Assembly (NCBI RefSeq): GCF_000472925.1
Contig: NZ_AXAS01000011.1
Coordinates: forward strand, 124,001-188,000
Direction of reading: 5' to 3'
DNA: 64,000 nt
DNA from: Bradyrhizobium sp. Ec3.3
GTDB taxonomy: Bacteria > Pseudomonadota > Alphaproteobacteria > Rhizobiales > Xanthobacteraceae
The position numbers and the translations under genes were made by a program. Under the pieces are notes generated by a model, which made no database searches, was not told where the DNA came from, and saw only the letters and a list, made by a program, of their open reading frames with translations. This document shows positions 1 through 8,556 of this stretch, piece by piece; position 1 is the stretch's first letter; each line of letters opens with the position of its first letter.

Positions 1-1
1 G

Positions 2-685
2 GCGGATTGGCTGTCGGCCGAGCAGAAGGCGTGGCTCAAGGCCAGGCTTGATTCGGAAGTCGCAGCCAAGCAGGCGGTGAAGCACCTCTCGCTCGGCGAA
101 GCCTTGTCGTCGCCGAAGGTGATAGCGCTGAGCCTGATCTATTTCGGCTTCGTCGGTGCGCTCTACGGCATGCAGTTCTGGCTGCCGCAGATCGTGAAGG
201 CTTTTGGGCTCACAAATGCGCAGACCGGCTTCGTCACCGCGATTCCGTACCTGTTCGGCACCATCGCCATGATCCTGTGGGCGCGGCATTCCGATGCCAC
301 GCGCGAGCGTGTGATGCATGTCGGTGCGCCGCTGCTGCTCACTGCCGTCGCGCTCGGCGTCTCCTCATATCTCACCGATCCCACCCTGACGATGGTGGCG
401 CTGACGGTGGCCGCGATCGGCGTATTCTGCTGCTTCGGCGTGTTCTGGACCCTGCCGACCGCCTGGCTTTCCGGTATGGCGGCCGCCGGCGCCATCGCCC
501 TGATCAACTCGATCGGCAATCTCGCCGGCTTCGCCGGGCCCTATTTGATCGGCTGGGTCAAGGAAGCCACCGGCCAGACCTCGACCGGCCTCCTGGTTCT
601 CGCGATCCTGCCCCTGATCGCCGGCATCCTGGTGTTCGTCGGCGGCCACGAGAGCGAGCACGAGTTCGCCGAGCACGGGCGGTAG
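2..685 (+). CDS. MFS permease, C-terminal part (5' end outside window)
   Basis: The reading frame is open from base 2 and runs to a TAG at 683-685, so this is the end of a gene that begins before the window. The visible 227 residues start with a charged cytoplasmic loop (ADWLSAEQKAWL), followed by about six hydrophobic segments of the second half of a major facilitator protein. The loop rich in charged residues before TM7, and a TM segment with GLYGMQFWLPQ-like composition, resemble the anion:cation symporter (phthalate/hydroxyphenylacetate/tartrate) group. The substrate cannot be read from this half. It is followed by a palindromic repeat and then an unrelated RND operon. Confidence 0.85.
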   Translation, partial: ADWLSAEQKAWLKARLDSEVAAKQAVKHLSLGEALSSPKVIALSLIYFGFVGALYGMQFWLPQIVKAFGLTNAQTGFVTAIPYLFGTIAMILWARHSDATRERVMHVGAPLLLTAVALGVSSYLTDPTLTMVALTVAAIGVFCCFGVFWTLPTAWLSGMAAAGAIALINSIGNLAGFAGPYLIGWVKEATGQTSTGLLVLAILPLIAGILVFVGGHESEHEFAEHGR

Positions 686-693
686 CCTTCATG

Positions 694-812
694 CGTCGCC
701 CTGGCGAAAGCCAGGGCCCATACCCCGCGGCCCCTCTTGGGGCAGGTGGGGAGACGTTTCTTTCAACAACAGACTTCAGGGGTAATGGGCCTTGGCTTTC
801 GCCAGGGCGACG
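694..812. repeat. palindromic intergenic repeat, family A, copy 1
   Basis: Left arm CGTCGCCCTGGCGAAAGCC is answered about 85 bases later by its near-perfect reverse complement GGCTTTCGCCAGGGCGACG. Each arm also contains a shorter internal hairpin (CCTGGCGAAAGCCAGG). The same architecture recurs at 18325-18445 and 37315-37432, always between genes. It is probably a REP/BIME-like element, not a dedicated terminator. Confidence 0.85.
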
Positions 813-927
813 GGAGGGAGACCCACTACTATCCCCTAACGCTCACGTTTTTCTGATGACTGACGATTATTGACTTTTATCAGTGATTAGTCGACATTTC
901 TCCGGAACACAGTCGCAGGAGTGTCCG

Positions 928-2034
928 ATGTTCGTCCGGTCGATTTTGTCGAGCTATTCCAGGCTCTTGGCAGGTGCTTCGCTGGCCCTGATGGCCGTGG
1001 CGCTGGCCGGATGCAATGACACCGTGGCGCAAAAGGCCGAGCCACCGCGGCCGGTTCTGGTCGCAACCGCCCATTACGAGGCCGACACGCCGGAGCGTAG
1101 CTTCGTCGGCACCATCCGGCCCCGGATCGAGAGCGACCTCGGTTTCCGCGTCGCCGGCAAGGTGGCCAAGCGCCTCGTCGAGGTCGGCCAGACCGTCGAG
1201 GAGGGCCAGCCGCTCGCGACCCTCGATGAAGTCGATCTGAAGCTTCAGGCCGAGCAGGCCGTGGCCGAGCAGACTGCAGCGACCGGCGTGCTGGCCCAGG
1301 CTGCCGCCGCAGAGCAACGTGCCAAGGACCTCAAGGCCAAGGGCTGGACCACCGACGCGCAGATGGATACGAGCCGTGCGGCCGCCGACGAGGCCCGCGC
1401 GCGGTTGAATCGCGCCGAGCGCTCGGTCGAGCTGACCAAGAATTCCCTTTCCTACGCGACGCTCAACGCCGACGCCCGCGGCGTCGTCACCGCAACGCTG
1501 ATCGAGCCCGGCCAGGTGGTCGCCGCGGGCCAGGCTTCGATCCGCGTCGCCCGCTTTGCCGAGAAGGAAGCGGTCGTCGCGATCCCTGAGACGCTGGTCG
1601 GACGCGCCAAGTCGGGCGTCGCCAGCGTCACTCTTTGGTCGGAGCCGAACAAGAAGTACGCCGCCAAGCTGCGCGAGATCGCGCCTGCCGCCGATCCGGC
1701 CACGCGCACCTATCTTGCGAAATTCTCGCTGCCGGAAGCCGACGACAAGGTCGCGCTTGGCATGACCGCGACGCTGACGCTGTCGGATGCCGCCACCGAG
1801 CGCGTCGCGCGGCTGCCGCTGTCGGCGCTGTTCAACGAAGGCGGCAAGCCCTCCTTCTACGTCGTGGACGACAACGGCGCCGTCGCGCTGAAGCCAGTCA
1901 CGGTGAAATCCTACGAGAGCAACGACGTCGTCATCACCAGTGGCGTGGAAGAGGGTGCGAAGATCGTCGCGCTCGGCGTGCAGAAGCTCGATCCGAACCA
2001 GAAGGTCCGGATCGTGTCCTCGCTGTCGTTCTAA
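928..2034 (+). CDS. RND efflux periplasmic adaptor (membrane fusion lipoprotein)
   Basis: This 368-residue protein is the periplasmic adaptor that links an RND pump to an outer-membrane channel. The ATG at 928 has a CAGGAG ribosome site 7 bases upstream. An in-frame GTG at 883 lies further up without such a site, so 928 was chosen. The N-terminus is a lipoprotein signal with lipobox LAGC at about residues 27-30 (VALAGCND). After it come the lipoyl/barrel-sandwich halves (GKVAKRLVEVGQTVEEGQPLA at the first half), a coiled-coil hairpin rich in Ala/Glu/Arg (about residues 105-165) and beta-barrel domains. The pump gene follows after a 174-base gap holding a repeat. Drug specificity is unknown. 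Confidence 0.9.
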   Translation: MFVRSILSSYSRLLAGASLALMAVALAGCNDTVAQKAEPPRPVLVATAHYEADTPERSFVGTIRPRIESDLGFRVAGKVAKRLVEVGQTVEEGQPLATLDEVDLKLQAEQAVAEQTAATGVLAQAAAAEQRAKDLKAKGWTTDAQMDTSRAAADEARARLNRAERSVELTKNSLSYATLNADARGVVTATLIEPGQVVAAGQASIRVARFAEKEAVVAIPETLVGRAKSGVASVTLWSEPNKKYAAKLREIAPAADPATRTYLAKFSLPEADDKVALGMTATLTLSDAATERVARLPLSALFNEGGKPSFYVVDDNGAVALKPVTVKSYESNDVVITSGVEEGAKIVALGVQKLDPNQKVRIVSSLSF

Positions 2035-2042
2035 TACGGTTC

Positions 2043-2151
2043 CGTCATTGCGAGGTGAGTTTCGGCCGTCGCGCGAATGCGATGGAAGAAGCGGCGAAGT
2101 GATCCAGAACCTGCCCAGCCCCCTGGATCGCTTCGCTACCTCGCAATGACG
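2043..2151. repeat. palindromic intergenic repeat, family B, degenerate copy
   Basis: The ends CGTCATTGCGAGG and CCTCGCAATGACG are inverted, with inner GATCC/GGATC-type arms that have drifted. Cleaner copies of the same family lie at 6091-6170 and 41865-41945. This one sits inside the RND operon, between adaptor and pump. Confidence 0.75.
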
Positions 2152-2208
2152 GGTTGAAGGGTTGGTTGTTTTGTTTTTGGCAATTGGGTCATCTCTGGAG
2201 AGAGTGCG

Positions 2209-5200
2209 ATGAAGCGCTTCAACCTTTCCGCCTGGGCCGTCAGCCATCCGACGCTGGTCCTGTTCCTGATGATCGTGCTCGGCGCCGCCGGCTTCTTCTC
2301 CTATCAGAAGCTCGGCCGCGCCGAGGATCCGTTCTTCACGGTGAAAGTGGTCAACGTCTCGGTGATGTGGCCGGGTGCGACGGCGCAGGAGATGCAGACC
2401 CAGGTCGCCGATCCCATCGAGAAGAAGCTTCAAGAGCTGCCCTATTTCGAGAAGGTGCAGACCTACTCGAAGCCCGCCTTCACCGCGATGCAGGTGACCT
2501 TCCGCGACAACACGCCGCCGAAGGACGTGCCGTATCTTTTCTATCTCCTGCGCAAGAAGCTCGTCGACGTGCAGGGCCAGCTGCCGTCGGGCATTCTCGG
2601 CCCCGTCGTCAATGACGAGTTCTCCGACGTCGATTCGATTCTCTACATGATGACCGGCGACGGCGCTGATTATGCGCAGCTCAAGAAGACCGCCGAAGGT
2701 TTCCGCCAGCGCCTCCTCAAAGTTCCGGGCGTGACCAAGGTCGACGTCTACGGCACACAGGACGAGCGCATCTATGTCGAGTTCTCGCATGCGAAACTCG
2801 CGACTCTCGGCATCACGCCGCAGGCGCTGTTCGATTCGCTGGCCAAGCAGAATAACGTGACCCCCGCCGGCACGGTCGAAACGTCCTCGCAGCGCGTGCC
2901 GCTGCGCGTGACCGGCGCGCTCGACGGCGCCAAGGCTGTTGCCGAGACGCCGGTCGAAAGCAATGGCCGCGTCTTCCGCCTCGGCGACATCGCAACCGTC
3001 ACCCACGGTTACGTCGATCCGCCCAGTTTCGTCGTGCGCCAGGAAGGCAAGCCCGCGATCGGTATCGGCGTCGTCACTGCCAAGGGCGCCAACATCCTCG
3101 AGCTTGGCAAGGAGGTCGAAAAGGCGACCAGCGAATTCATGAAGGCGGTGCCGCAGGGCATCGACGTCGAGCTGATCGCCGACCAGCCCCACGTGGTCGA
3201 GCATGCGGTGGGCGAGTTCGTGCACTCCTTCGTGGAAGCGCTTGCGATCGTGCTGTTCGTGTCCTTTGTTGCACTCGGCTGGCGCACCGGCATCGTGGTC
3301 GCCCTCTCGGTGCCGTTGGTGCTCGGCATCGTGTTCATCGTCATGAACTCGATGTCGCTCGACCTGCACCGCATCTCGCTTGGCGCGCTGATCATCGCGC
3401 TCGGCCTTTTGGTCGACGACGCCATCATCGCAGTCGAGATGATGGTGGTGAAGATGGAGCAGGGCTGGGACCGCATCCGCGCGGCATCCTTTGCCTGGGA
3501 ATCCACTGCGTTTCCGATGCTCACGGGAACGCTGGTCACGGCCGCTGGCTTCCTCCCCATCGGCTTTGCCAATTCGGCGGTCGGCGAATATGCCGGCAGC
3601 ATCTTCTGGATCGTGGCGATCGCGCTGGTCGCGTCCTGGTTCGTCGCGGTGATCTTCACGCCCTATATCGGCGTCAAGCTGTTGCCCAACATCAAGCTGC
3701 ACCACAACCACGATCCGCACGCGGTCTATGAGACCCGCATGTACCGCGGCCTTCGCGCCATCGTGCAATGGTGCGTCAACCACCGCATCACGGTGGTGGT
3801 CGCGACCGTCGGCGTCTTCGTCGCCTCGATCGTCGGCTTCGGCCATGTGCAGCAGCAGTTCTTCCCGCTGTCCGAGCGGCCCGAGCTGTTCCTCCAGCTC
3901 CGCCTGCCGGAAGGCACCGCCTTCAACGTCACCGAAAAGGCGGTGAAGGATGCCGAGAAGCTGTTGAAGGATGACCAGGACATCGCGACCTACACGGCCT
4001 ATGTCGGGCAGGGTTCGCCGCGCTTCTGGCTCGGCCTCAATCCGCAGCTGCCGAACGAGGCCTTTGCCGAGATCGTCATCGTCGCCAAGGGTGTCGAGGC
4101 GCGCGAGCGCATCAAGGCGAAGCTCGAGAACGCCGTTTCCGACGGCGCGCTCAACGAAGCCCGCGTCCGCGTCGACCGCTTCAATTTCGGTCCCCCGGTC
4201 GGCTTCCCCGTGCAGTTCCGCGTGATCGGCCCCGATCCCAACAAGGTGCGCGAGATCGCCTACCAGGTCCGCGACGTCATGCGGCAGAATAAGAACGTCA
4301 AGGACGTCCAGCTCGACTGGAACGAGCAGTCGCCGTATCTCAAGCTCGTCGTCGATCAGGACCGCGCGCGTGCGATGGGCCTCACCCCGCAGGAGGTCTC
4401 GCAGTCGCTCGCGATGCTGATCTCCGGTGCGCAGGTCACGACCGTGCGCGACGGCATCGAGAAGGTCGGCGTGGTCGCCCGTGCGATTCCGTCCGAGCGG
4501 CTCGACCTCGCCCATGTCGGCGATCTCACCATCACCTCGCGCAATGGCGTTGCCGTCCCGCTCCAGCAGATTGCCAAGATCGAGTATTCCCACGAGGAGC
4601 CGATCCTGTGGCGGCGCAACCGCGACATGGCGATCACCGTGCGCTCCGACGTCGTCGACGGTGTCCAGGCGCCCGACGTCACCAGCCAGATCACGCCGAA
4701 GCTGCAACAGATCAAGGACTACCTCGAGCCGGCCTACCGCATCGAGCCGGGTGGCGCGTTCGAGGAATCCGCCAAGGGCAATGCCTCGATCTTCATCCTC
4801 TTCCCGGTGATGGTCATGGTGATGCTGACGCTGTTGATGATCCAGCTCCAGAGCTTCTCACGCCTGATCCTGGTGTTCCTCACCGCGCCGCTCGGCATCG
4901 TCGGTGCGTCCCTCGGGCTCAACGTCGCCAACCAGCCGTTCGGCTTCGTGGCGCTGCTCGGCCTGATCGCGCTCGCCGGTATGATCATGCGCAACGCGGT
5001 CATCCTGGTCGACCAGATCGAGACCGACGTCTCCCATGGCCTGACCCGGCGCGAGGCGATCGTGGAGGCGACCGTCCGGCGTGCGCGTCCGGTGGTGCTG
5101 ACCGCGCTCGCCGCGATCCTCGCCATGATCCCGCTGTCGCGCTCGGCGTTCTGGGGCCCGATGGCGATCACCATCATGGGCGGATTGTTCGTTGCGACCT

Positions 5201-5349
5201 TCCTGACGCTCCTGTATCTGCCGGGCCTCTACGCCCTGTGGTTCCGCAAGAGCCTCGACGAGGCTGGAACGGCCGAGCAGCCGGAGGTTGCGCCGCAGCA
5301 TGGCAGCGATGCCGAGCCCGCATTTCCGCTTGCTGAAGCGGCTGAATAA
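2209..5349 (+). CDS. RND multidrug efflux pump, inner-membrane subunit
   Basis: This 1046-residue protein has the length and topology of the HAE-1/AcrB family: a first TM near residues 15-30 (HPTLVLFLMIVLGAAGFF), a large periplasmic porter domain, a TM cluster, then the duplicated second half. In TM4 the adjacent acidic pair D403-D404 (GLLVDDAIIAVEMMV) is the proton-relay signature of RND pumps. The ATG follows GGAGAGAGTGCG. It forms one unit with the adaptor upstream and is followed closely by a TetR-type regulator, the usual layout for a locally controlled efflux system. No outer-membrane factor gene is in the window, so a shared TolC-like channel is inferred. Confidence 0.95.
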   Translation: MKRFNLSAWAVSHPTLVLFLMIVLGAAGFFSYQKLGRAEDPFFTVKVVNVSVMWPGATAQEMQTQVADPIEKKLQELPYFEKVQTYSKPAFTAMQVTFRDNTPPKDVPYLFYLLRKKLVDVQGQLPSGILGPVVNDEFSDVDSILYMMTGDGADYAQLKKTAEGFRQRLLKVPGVTKVDVYGTQDERIYVEFSHAKLATLGITPQALFDSLAKQNNVTPAGTVETSSQRVPLRVTGALDGAKAVAETPVESNGRVFRLGDIATVTHGYVDPPSFVVRQEGKPAIGIGVVTAKGANILELGKEVEKATSEFMKAVPQGIDVELIADQPHVVEHAVGEFVHSFVEALAIVLFVSFVALGWRTGIVVALSVPLVLGIVFIVMNSMSLDLHRISLGALIIALGLLVDDAIIAVEMMVVKMEQGWDRIRAASFAWESTAFPMLTGTLVTAAGFLPIGFANSAVGEYAGSIFWIVAIALVASWFVAVIFTPYIGVKLLPNIKLHHNHDPHAVYETRMYRGLRAIVQWCVNHRITVVVATVGVFVASIVGFGHVQQQFFPLSERPELFLQLRLPEGTAFNVTEKAVKDAEKLLKDDQDIATYTAYVGQGSPRFWLGLNPQLPNEAFAEIVIVAKGVEARERIKAKLENAVSDGALNEARVRVDRFNFGPPVGFPVQFRVIGPDPNKVREIAYQVRDVMRQNKNVKDVQLDWNEQSPYLKLVVDQDRARAMGLTPQEVSQSLAMLISGAQVTTVRDGIEKVGVVARAIPSERLDLAHVGDLTITSRNGVAVPLQQIAKIEYSHEEPILWRRNRDMAITVRSDVVDGVQAPDVTSQITPKLQQIKDYLEPAYRIEPGGAFEESAKGNASIFILFPVMVMVMLTLLMIQLQSFSRLILVFLTAPLGIVGASLGLNVANQPFGFVALLGLIALAGMIMRNAVILVDQIETDVSHGLTRREAIVEATVRRARPVVLTALAAILAMIPLSRSAFWGPMAITIMGGLFVATFLTLLYLPGLYALWFRKSLDEAGTAEQPEVAPQHGSDAEPAFPLAEAAE

Positions 5350-5380
5350 ATGAAGAGTGAGTTTTGACGAGTCCCGACAG

Positions 5381-5980
5381 ATGACACTGGTTTCGGAACA
5401 TATCGAAGGCGACACCCGGGAGCGCATCCTCGAGGTGGCCGAGCGGCTGTTCCGCCAGATCGGCTACCAGAAGACCACTGTCGGCGACATCGCCAAAGAG
5501 CTGCGGATGAGCCCGGCCAACGTCTATCGCTTCTTCGAATCGAAGAAGGCGATCCACCAGGCCGTGGCCCGCTCGCTGATGGGCGAGGTCGAACTCGAGG
5601 CGCAGCGGATCGTGGCCGATCCCGGTCCGGTGCGCGACCGCTTCCGGCAGTTACTGACCACCATCCATCGCATGAACACCGAGCGTTATGTCGGTGATTC
5701 CAAGCTGCATGAGATGGTCGAGATCGCGATGCAGGAGGACTGGGACGTTTGCGTCGCCCATATGGAGTGTATCGCCTCGATCATCGGCCAGGTGATCGCG
5801 CAAGGTGCCGCCTCCGGCGAATTCGAGGCGCCGGACCTGCAACTGGCCTCGCTCTGCGCCTGCACAGCGATGATGCGCTTCTTCCATCCCCAGATGATCG
5901 CTCAATGCGCCACCAAGCCGGGCCCCACGATCGATCAGATGATCGATTTCGTCATCGCAGGCCTGTCGCCGCGTCACTGA
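5381..5980 (+). CDS. TetR/AcrR family transcriptional regulator
   Basis: This is a 199-residue one-component repressor-type protein. Residues 10-55 form the TetR helix-turn-helix (RERILEVAERLFRQIGYQKT, then VGDIAKELRMSPANVYRFF and the ESKKAIHQAV helix). The rest is a helical ligand and dimerisation domain typical of the family. It begins about 30 bases after the pump stop and is likely cotranscribed with the efflux genes, which it probably regulates. The start is uncertain: an in-frame GTG at 5357 would add eight residues, and neither start has a strong ribosome site. The ATG at 5381 was chosen because it leaves the usual short arm before the HTH. Confidence 0.88.
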   Translation: MTLVSEHIEGDTRERILEVAERLFRQIGYQKTTVGDIAKELRMSPANVYRFFESKKAIHQAVARSLMGEVELEAQRIVADPGPVRDRFRQLLTTIHRMNTERYVGDSKLHEMVEIAMQEDWDVCVAHMECIASIIGQVIAQGAASGEFEAPDLQLASLCACTAMMRFFHPQMIAQCATKPGPTIDQMIDFVIAGLSPRH

Positions 5981-6090
5981 CGCGTGGTGCAATTGCCCCT
6001 ATAAGCAAGCTGGACGTCATTCTGGGATCGGTCTTGCGGACCTACCCCGGATGACCGGGCGATTGGCGCGCAACACGGACCAACAAACTC

Positions 6091-6170
6091 CGTCATTGCG
6101 AGCGCAGCGAAGCAATCCAGGATCCCGCCGCGGAGACAGTCTGGATTGCTTCGCTGCGCTCGCAATGACG
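6091..6170. repeat. palindromic intergenic repeat, family B, copy 2
   Basis: CGTCATTGCGAGCGCAGCG followed by AAGCAATCCAG is mirrored as CTGGATTGCTT then CGCTGCGCTCGCAATGACG, a nearly perfect long hairpin of about 80 bases. The right end lies only 17 bases before the start of the flavin reductase gene. A copy with the same arms but another loop sits at 41865-41945. Confidence 0.92.
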
Positions 6171-6187
6171 ATCAGGGAAAAAGCAAC

Positions 6188-6811
6188 GTGACCGAGAAAG
6201 ACCTGCACTTCTACGAGCCCGCCAAGGGCCATGGCCTCAAGCACGATCCTTTCAATGCCATCATCGCGCCGCGGCCGATCGGCTGGATCTCCTCGCGTGA
6301 CGCCACGGGCCACGTCAACCTCGCGCCCTACAGCTTCTTCAACGCCTTCTGCTACACCCCGCCGATCATCGGCTTCTCCTCCACCAACTGGAAGGACACC
6401 GTCGGCAATATCGAGGCGACGAAGGAGTTCGTCTGGAATCTCGCCACTATGGACCTGGCGAAGCAGATGAATGCGACCGCCGCCCACGTCGCCCCCGAGG
6501 TCGACGAGTTCAAGATCGCGGGGCTGTCAGCCGTGCCCGGCAGGCTCGTCAACGTGCCGCGCGTCGGCGAGAGCCCGGTCGCCTTCGAATGCAGGGTGTC
6601 CGACATCGTGCGCCTCAAGGGCGCCGATGGCCGGCAGGCCGATGCCTGGCTGACGCTCGGCGAGGTCGTCGCCGTCCACATCGACAAGGCCTTCATCCAG
6701 GACGGCGTCTACCAGACGGCTGCGACTCGTCCGATCGTCCGGGCGGGACGGCGCGGCGACTATTTCGAGATCAAGCCGGAAAACATGTTCGAGATGGTCA
6801 GGCCGGATTAG
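6188..6811 (+). CDS. flavin reductase family protein (FMN-binding split barrel)
   Basis: This 207-residue protein belongs to the flavin reductase-like / DIM6-NTAB family, which binds FMN and often supplies reduced flavin to monooxygenases. The family pattern is visible near the N-terminus: NAIIAPRPIGWISSRDATG, then NLAPYSFFNAF and PPIIGFSS. The GTG at 6188 was chosen because upstream in-frame codons fall inside the palindromic repeat and the sequence CAGGGAAAAAGCAAC precedes it. No partner monooxygenase is adjacent, so its physiological substrate is open. Confidence 0.88.
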   Translation: MTEKDLHFYEPAKGHGLKHDPFNAIIAPRPIGWISSRDATGHVNLAPYSFFNAFCYTPPIIGFSSTNWKDTVGNIEATKEFVWNLATMDLAKQMNATAAHVAPEVDEFKIAGLSAVPGRLVNVPRVGESPVAFECRVSDIVRLKGADGRQADAWLTLGEVVAVHIDKAFIQDGVYQTAATRPIVRAGRRGDYFEIKPENMFEMVRPD

Positions 6812-6817
6812 GTCTTC

Positions 6818-6924
6818 CGTCATTCCGGGATGCGCCGACAGGCGCAGGCCCGGAATCCATTCATCTACAATCTCTGCGGTTCAATGGATTCCGGGCTCGC
6901 GCTTTGCTGCGCTCCGGAATGACG
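6818..6924. repeat. palindromic intergenic repeat, family C, copy 1
   Basis: The ends CGTCATTCCGGG and CTCCGGAATGACGG are inverted, and the inner CCCGGAATCCATT/AATGGATTCCGGG arms pair too, giving a long two-tier hairpin between the flavin reductase and thioesterase genes. Related copies are at 7864-7903 (half element) and 8431-8503. Confidence 0.9.
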
Positions 6925-6994
6925 GTGTTGATATTTGCGCTTTCGGCTAAGCTAGGCACCCATCAATACCTGGAAATTTTCAAACGAGAGAGGC

Positions 6995-7405
6995 ATGACC
7001 GAACAGACCAGCACCGAACCCCGCGGCGATCTCTGCATCCGCACGCTTGCGATGCCCGCCGACACCAACGCCAATGGCGACATATTCGGCGGCTGGCTGC
7101 TCAGCCAGATGGACGTCGGTGGCGGCGTGTTCGCCTCGAAAGTCGCGAAGTCGCGCACCGTGACGGTCGCGATCGAAGCGATGAATTTTCGCAAAGCGGT
7201 CTACGTCGGCGATCTCGTCTCGGTCTACGCCACGCTCGTGCGCGTTGGGCGCACCTCGCTCACGGTGCGTCTCGAAGCCTGGGCGCTGCGCCGCGGCGAA
7301 CAGCATCCGTTCCTCGTCACCGACGGCAACTTCACCTATGTCTCGATCGATGATCACGGTCGCCCGCAGACCGTCAATCGCACCGCGCCGCCGATCGCGA
7401 CGTAA
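6995..7405 (+). CDS. acyl-CoA thioesterase, YciA-type hotdog protein
   Basis: This 136-residue single hotdog-fold protein is of the YciA/BACH acyl-CoA hydrolase type, which releases free CoA from medium or long acyl-CoAs in the cytoplasm. The family core is visible: LAMPADTNANGDIFGGWLLS with the catalytic Asp/Asn region in DTNANGDIFGG, then the VTVAIEAMNFRKAVYVGDLV strand. The ATG at 6995 follows GAGAGAGGC. Length equals the family norm. It stands alone between two repeat-bearing gaps. Confidence 0.93.
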   Translation: MTEQTSTEPRGDLCIRTLAMPADTNANGDIFGGWLLSQMDVGGGVFASKVAKSRTVTVAIEAMNFRKAVYVGDLVSVYATLVRVGRTSLTVRLEAWALRRGEQHPFLVTDGNFTYVSIDDHGRPQTVNRTAPPIAT

Positions 7406-7414
7406 GCGCGCGGA

Positions 7415-7446
7415 GCCTTAACGCATGTGTTGCCTTAACGCATGTG
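7415..7446. repeat. tandem 15-base direct repeat
   Basis: GCCTTAACGCATGTG occurs at 7415-7429 and again at 7432-7446 with two bases between copies, directly after the thioesterase stop codon. The purpose is unknown; a simple duplication is the cheapest explanation. Confidence 0.8.
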
Positions 7447-7614
7447 GTGATCGTGCGCCGCGGATGTCGCGGCTTCGCCAAGAACAAGTCACAAAACGGA
7501 TGAGGTCGCAGCGTACTCCATTGCGTGTCGATTCGGGGTGGAAACGGCCGCATGCCCATAGGAACCATTGGGCAGGAGCACCGTTATTTGCCCGCACTCG
7601 AGGAATCACGGGCA

Positions 7615-7806
7615 ATGCCGGACAGCTACATCATTGAAGTCAATTCACAGACAGCAGGTATCGTCGTACGCAACCCGGAGGGATACCGCTTCTTCGCTTC
7701 CTCCCACCGCTTCAACCGCCTCGAAGGCCAGATCTTCCGCAACGCACGCGAAGCGGAACGCGCCGCGCGGCGTTTGGTGAATGGAGATTTGAAGGAAGCG
7801 GCGTGA
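7615..7806 (+). CDS. small protein of unknown function (63 aa)
   Basis: The ATG at 7615 is preceded by GAGGAA about 11 bases upstream and encodes 63 residues beginning MPDSYIIEVNSQTAG. The reading frame is open further up to 7525, but without a better start. The sequence is charged and predicted soluble (NPEGYRFFASSHRFNRLEG, then an Arg/Ala-rich helix EAERAARRLV). No signal peptide or membrane segment is visible. Codon use looks like the neighbours, and no convincing shadow gene is opposite. Similar short proteins are common in Bradyrhizobium genomes as far as I recall; I cannot assign a role. Confidence 0.6.
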   Translation: MPDSYIIEVNSQTAGIVVRNPEGYRFFASSHRFNRLEGQIFRNAREAERAARRLVNGDLKEAA

Positions 7807-7863
7807 TTGGAATTTATGTCGTGGAATCCGCGCGCCCGTTGCGGGGCGATGCAGCATCCACAG

Positions 7864-7903
7864 GTCATTCCGGGCTCGCGCCTCACGGCGCGCCCCGGAA
7901 TGA
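7864..7903. repeat. half-size family C palindrome
   Basis: TCATTCCGGG(CTCGCG) pairs with (CGCGC)CCCGGAATGA around a CCTCACGG loop. It looks like one hairpin of the longer family C element, lying between two convergent genes. Confidence 0.75.
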
Positions 7904-7914
7904 AGTGAATTACA

Positions 7915-8364
7915 TCAAAGCTTCGTCGCGGCGCGCGACAGCAGCTTCCAGTCGTCGCCCTGCTTCTGCCAGTTCATCAGGATGTGAAGGTTGGTCGGCA
8001 CTTTTTTCCCATCAGCCGCCATCTCCTGCTCGGCGATCCAGTGGAAGCGCACGATCGCGGCGGGGCCGACGACCTTGATGGTCGGGTCCTTGTACTCGAT
8101 CGACAGGAATTTCGATTTTCCATCCGTGGCGTTGGCGATGAAGGTCGCCTTGTCCTCGACCTTGCCGCTGGAATGGCTGTAGCTGAGATCGTCCCAGCAG
8201 AGCGCGCCGAGCGCCTTTGGATCCGCCGCAATCTGGGCGAGACGAAAAGCCTCGACCTTTTTCGCAACCGCCTCTTCGTCCACTGAGGCGGCCAGCGCGG
8301 GAGCCGCGCCGAGAGCGGCAAGTGCCAGGGCCGAGACGGCCAGTTCGCGCCGATCGATGGTCAT
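7915..8364 (-). CDS. exported NTF2-like (SnoaL/DUF4440-type) protein
   Basis: This is a 149-residue protein. The first 25 residues are a signal peptide with a twin-arginine-like start (TIDRRELAVSALALAALG) and an APALAA cleavage region, so export is likely. The mature part has the alpha+beta cone pattern of nuclear transport factor 2-like proteins (AKKVEAFRLAQIAADPKALGAL, then WDDLSYSHSSGKVEDKATF, ending in WQKQGDDWKLLSRAATKL). The ATG at 8364 has AAGGAG eight bases upstream, and the 22 upstream in-frame codons are rejected on that ground. Substrate or partner unknown. Confidence 0.85.
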   Translation of the reverse strand: MTIDRRELAVSALALAALGAAPALAASVDEEAVAKKVEAFRLAQIAADPKALGALCWDDLSYSHSSGKVEDKATFIANATDGKSKFLSIEYKDPTIKVVGPAAIVRFHWIAEQEMAADGKKVPTNLHILMNWQKQGDDWKLLSRAATKL

Positions 8365-8430
8365 CGTTTTCTCCTTTTTGCTCTTGCAGGTAGTGTTGCA
8401 GCCGCGCGCCGATTTGTCGAGTGTGCTCAC

Positions 8431-8503
8431 TCGTCATTCGGGCCGCAGCGTGTGCGATTGGATGGATTCCGGGCCCGCGCCTTGCGGCACGTCCCGGAAT
8501 GAC
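8431..8503. repeat. palindromic intergenic repeat, family C, copy 3
   Basis: CGTCATTC...GAATGACG ends with inner GATTCCGGGCCCGCGCC. The left arm has lost bases relative to 6818-6924. It lies between two divergently transcribed genes, about 50 bases before the HAD phosphatase start. Confidence 0.75.
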
Positions 8504-8556
8504 GGACGAGGAATTCTCGGCTATTAGTGCGCCCCGGCGAAGAGGAATCATTTGAA

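Noticed and set aside
859..898. Possible promoter/TetR operator upstream of the RND adaptor (TTGACT at 870, ACTGA/TCAGT arms)
   Set aside because: The inverted arms are only five bases and the minus-10 is poor. Too weak to list as a feature.
880..4707. Very long open frame on the minus strand (1275 codons)
   Set aside because: It lies wholly antisense to the RND adaptor and pump, is dominated by Arg, Asp, His and Gly as expected of a GC-rich shadow frame, and has no domain. The plus-strand genes are clear.
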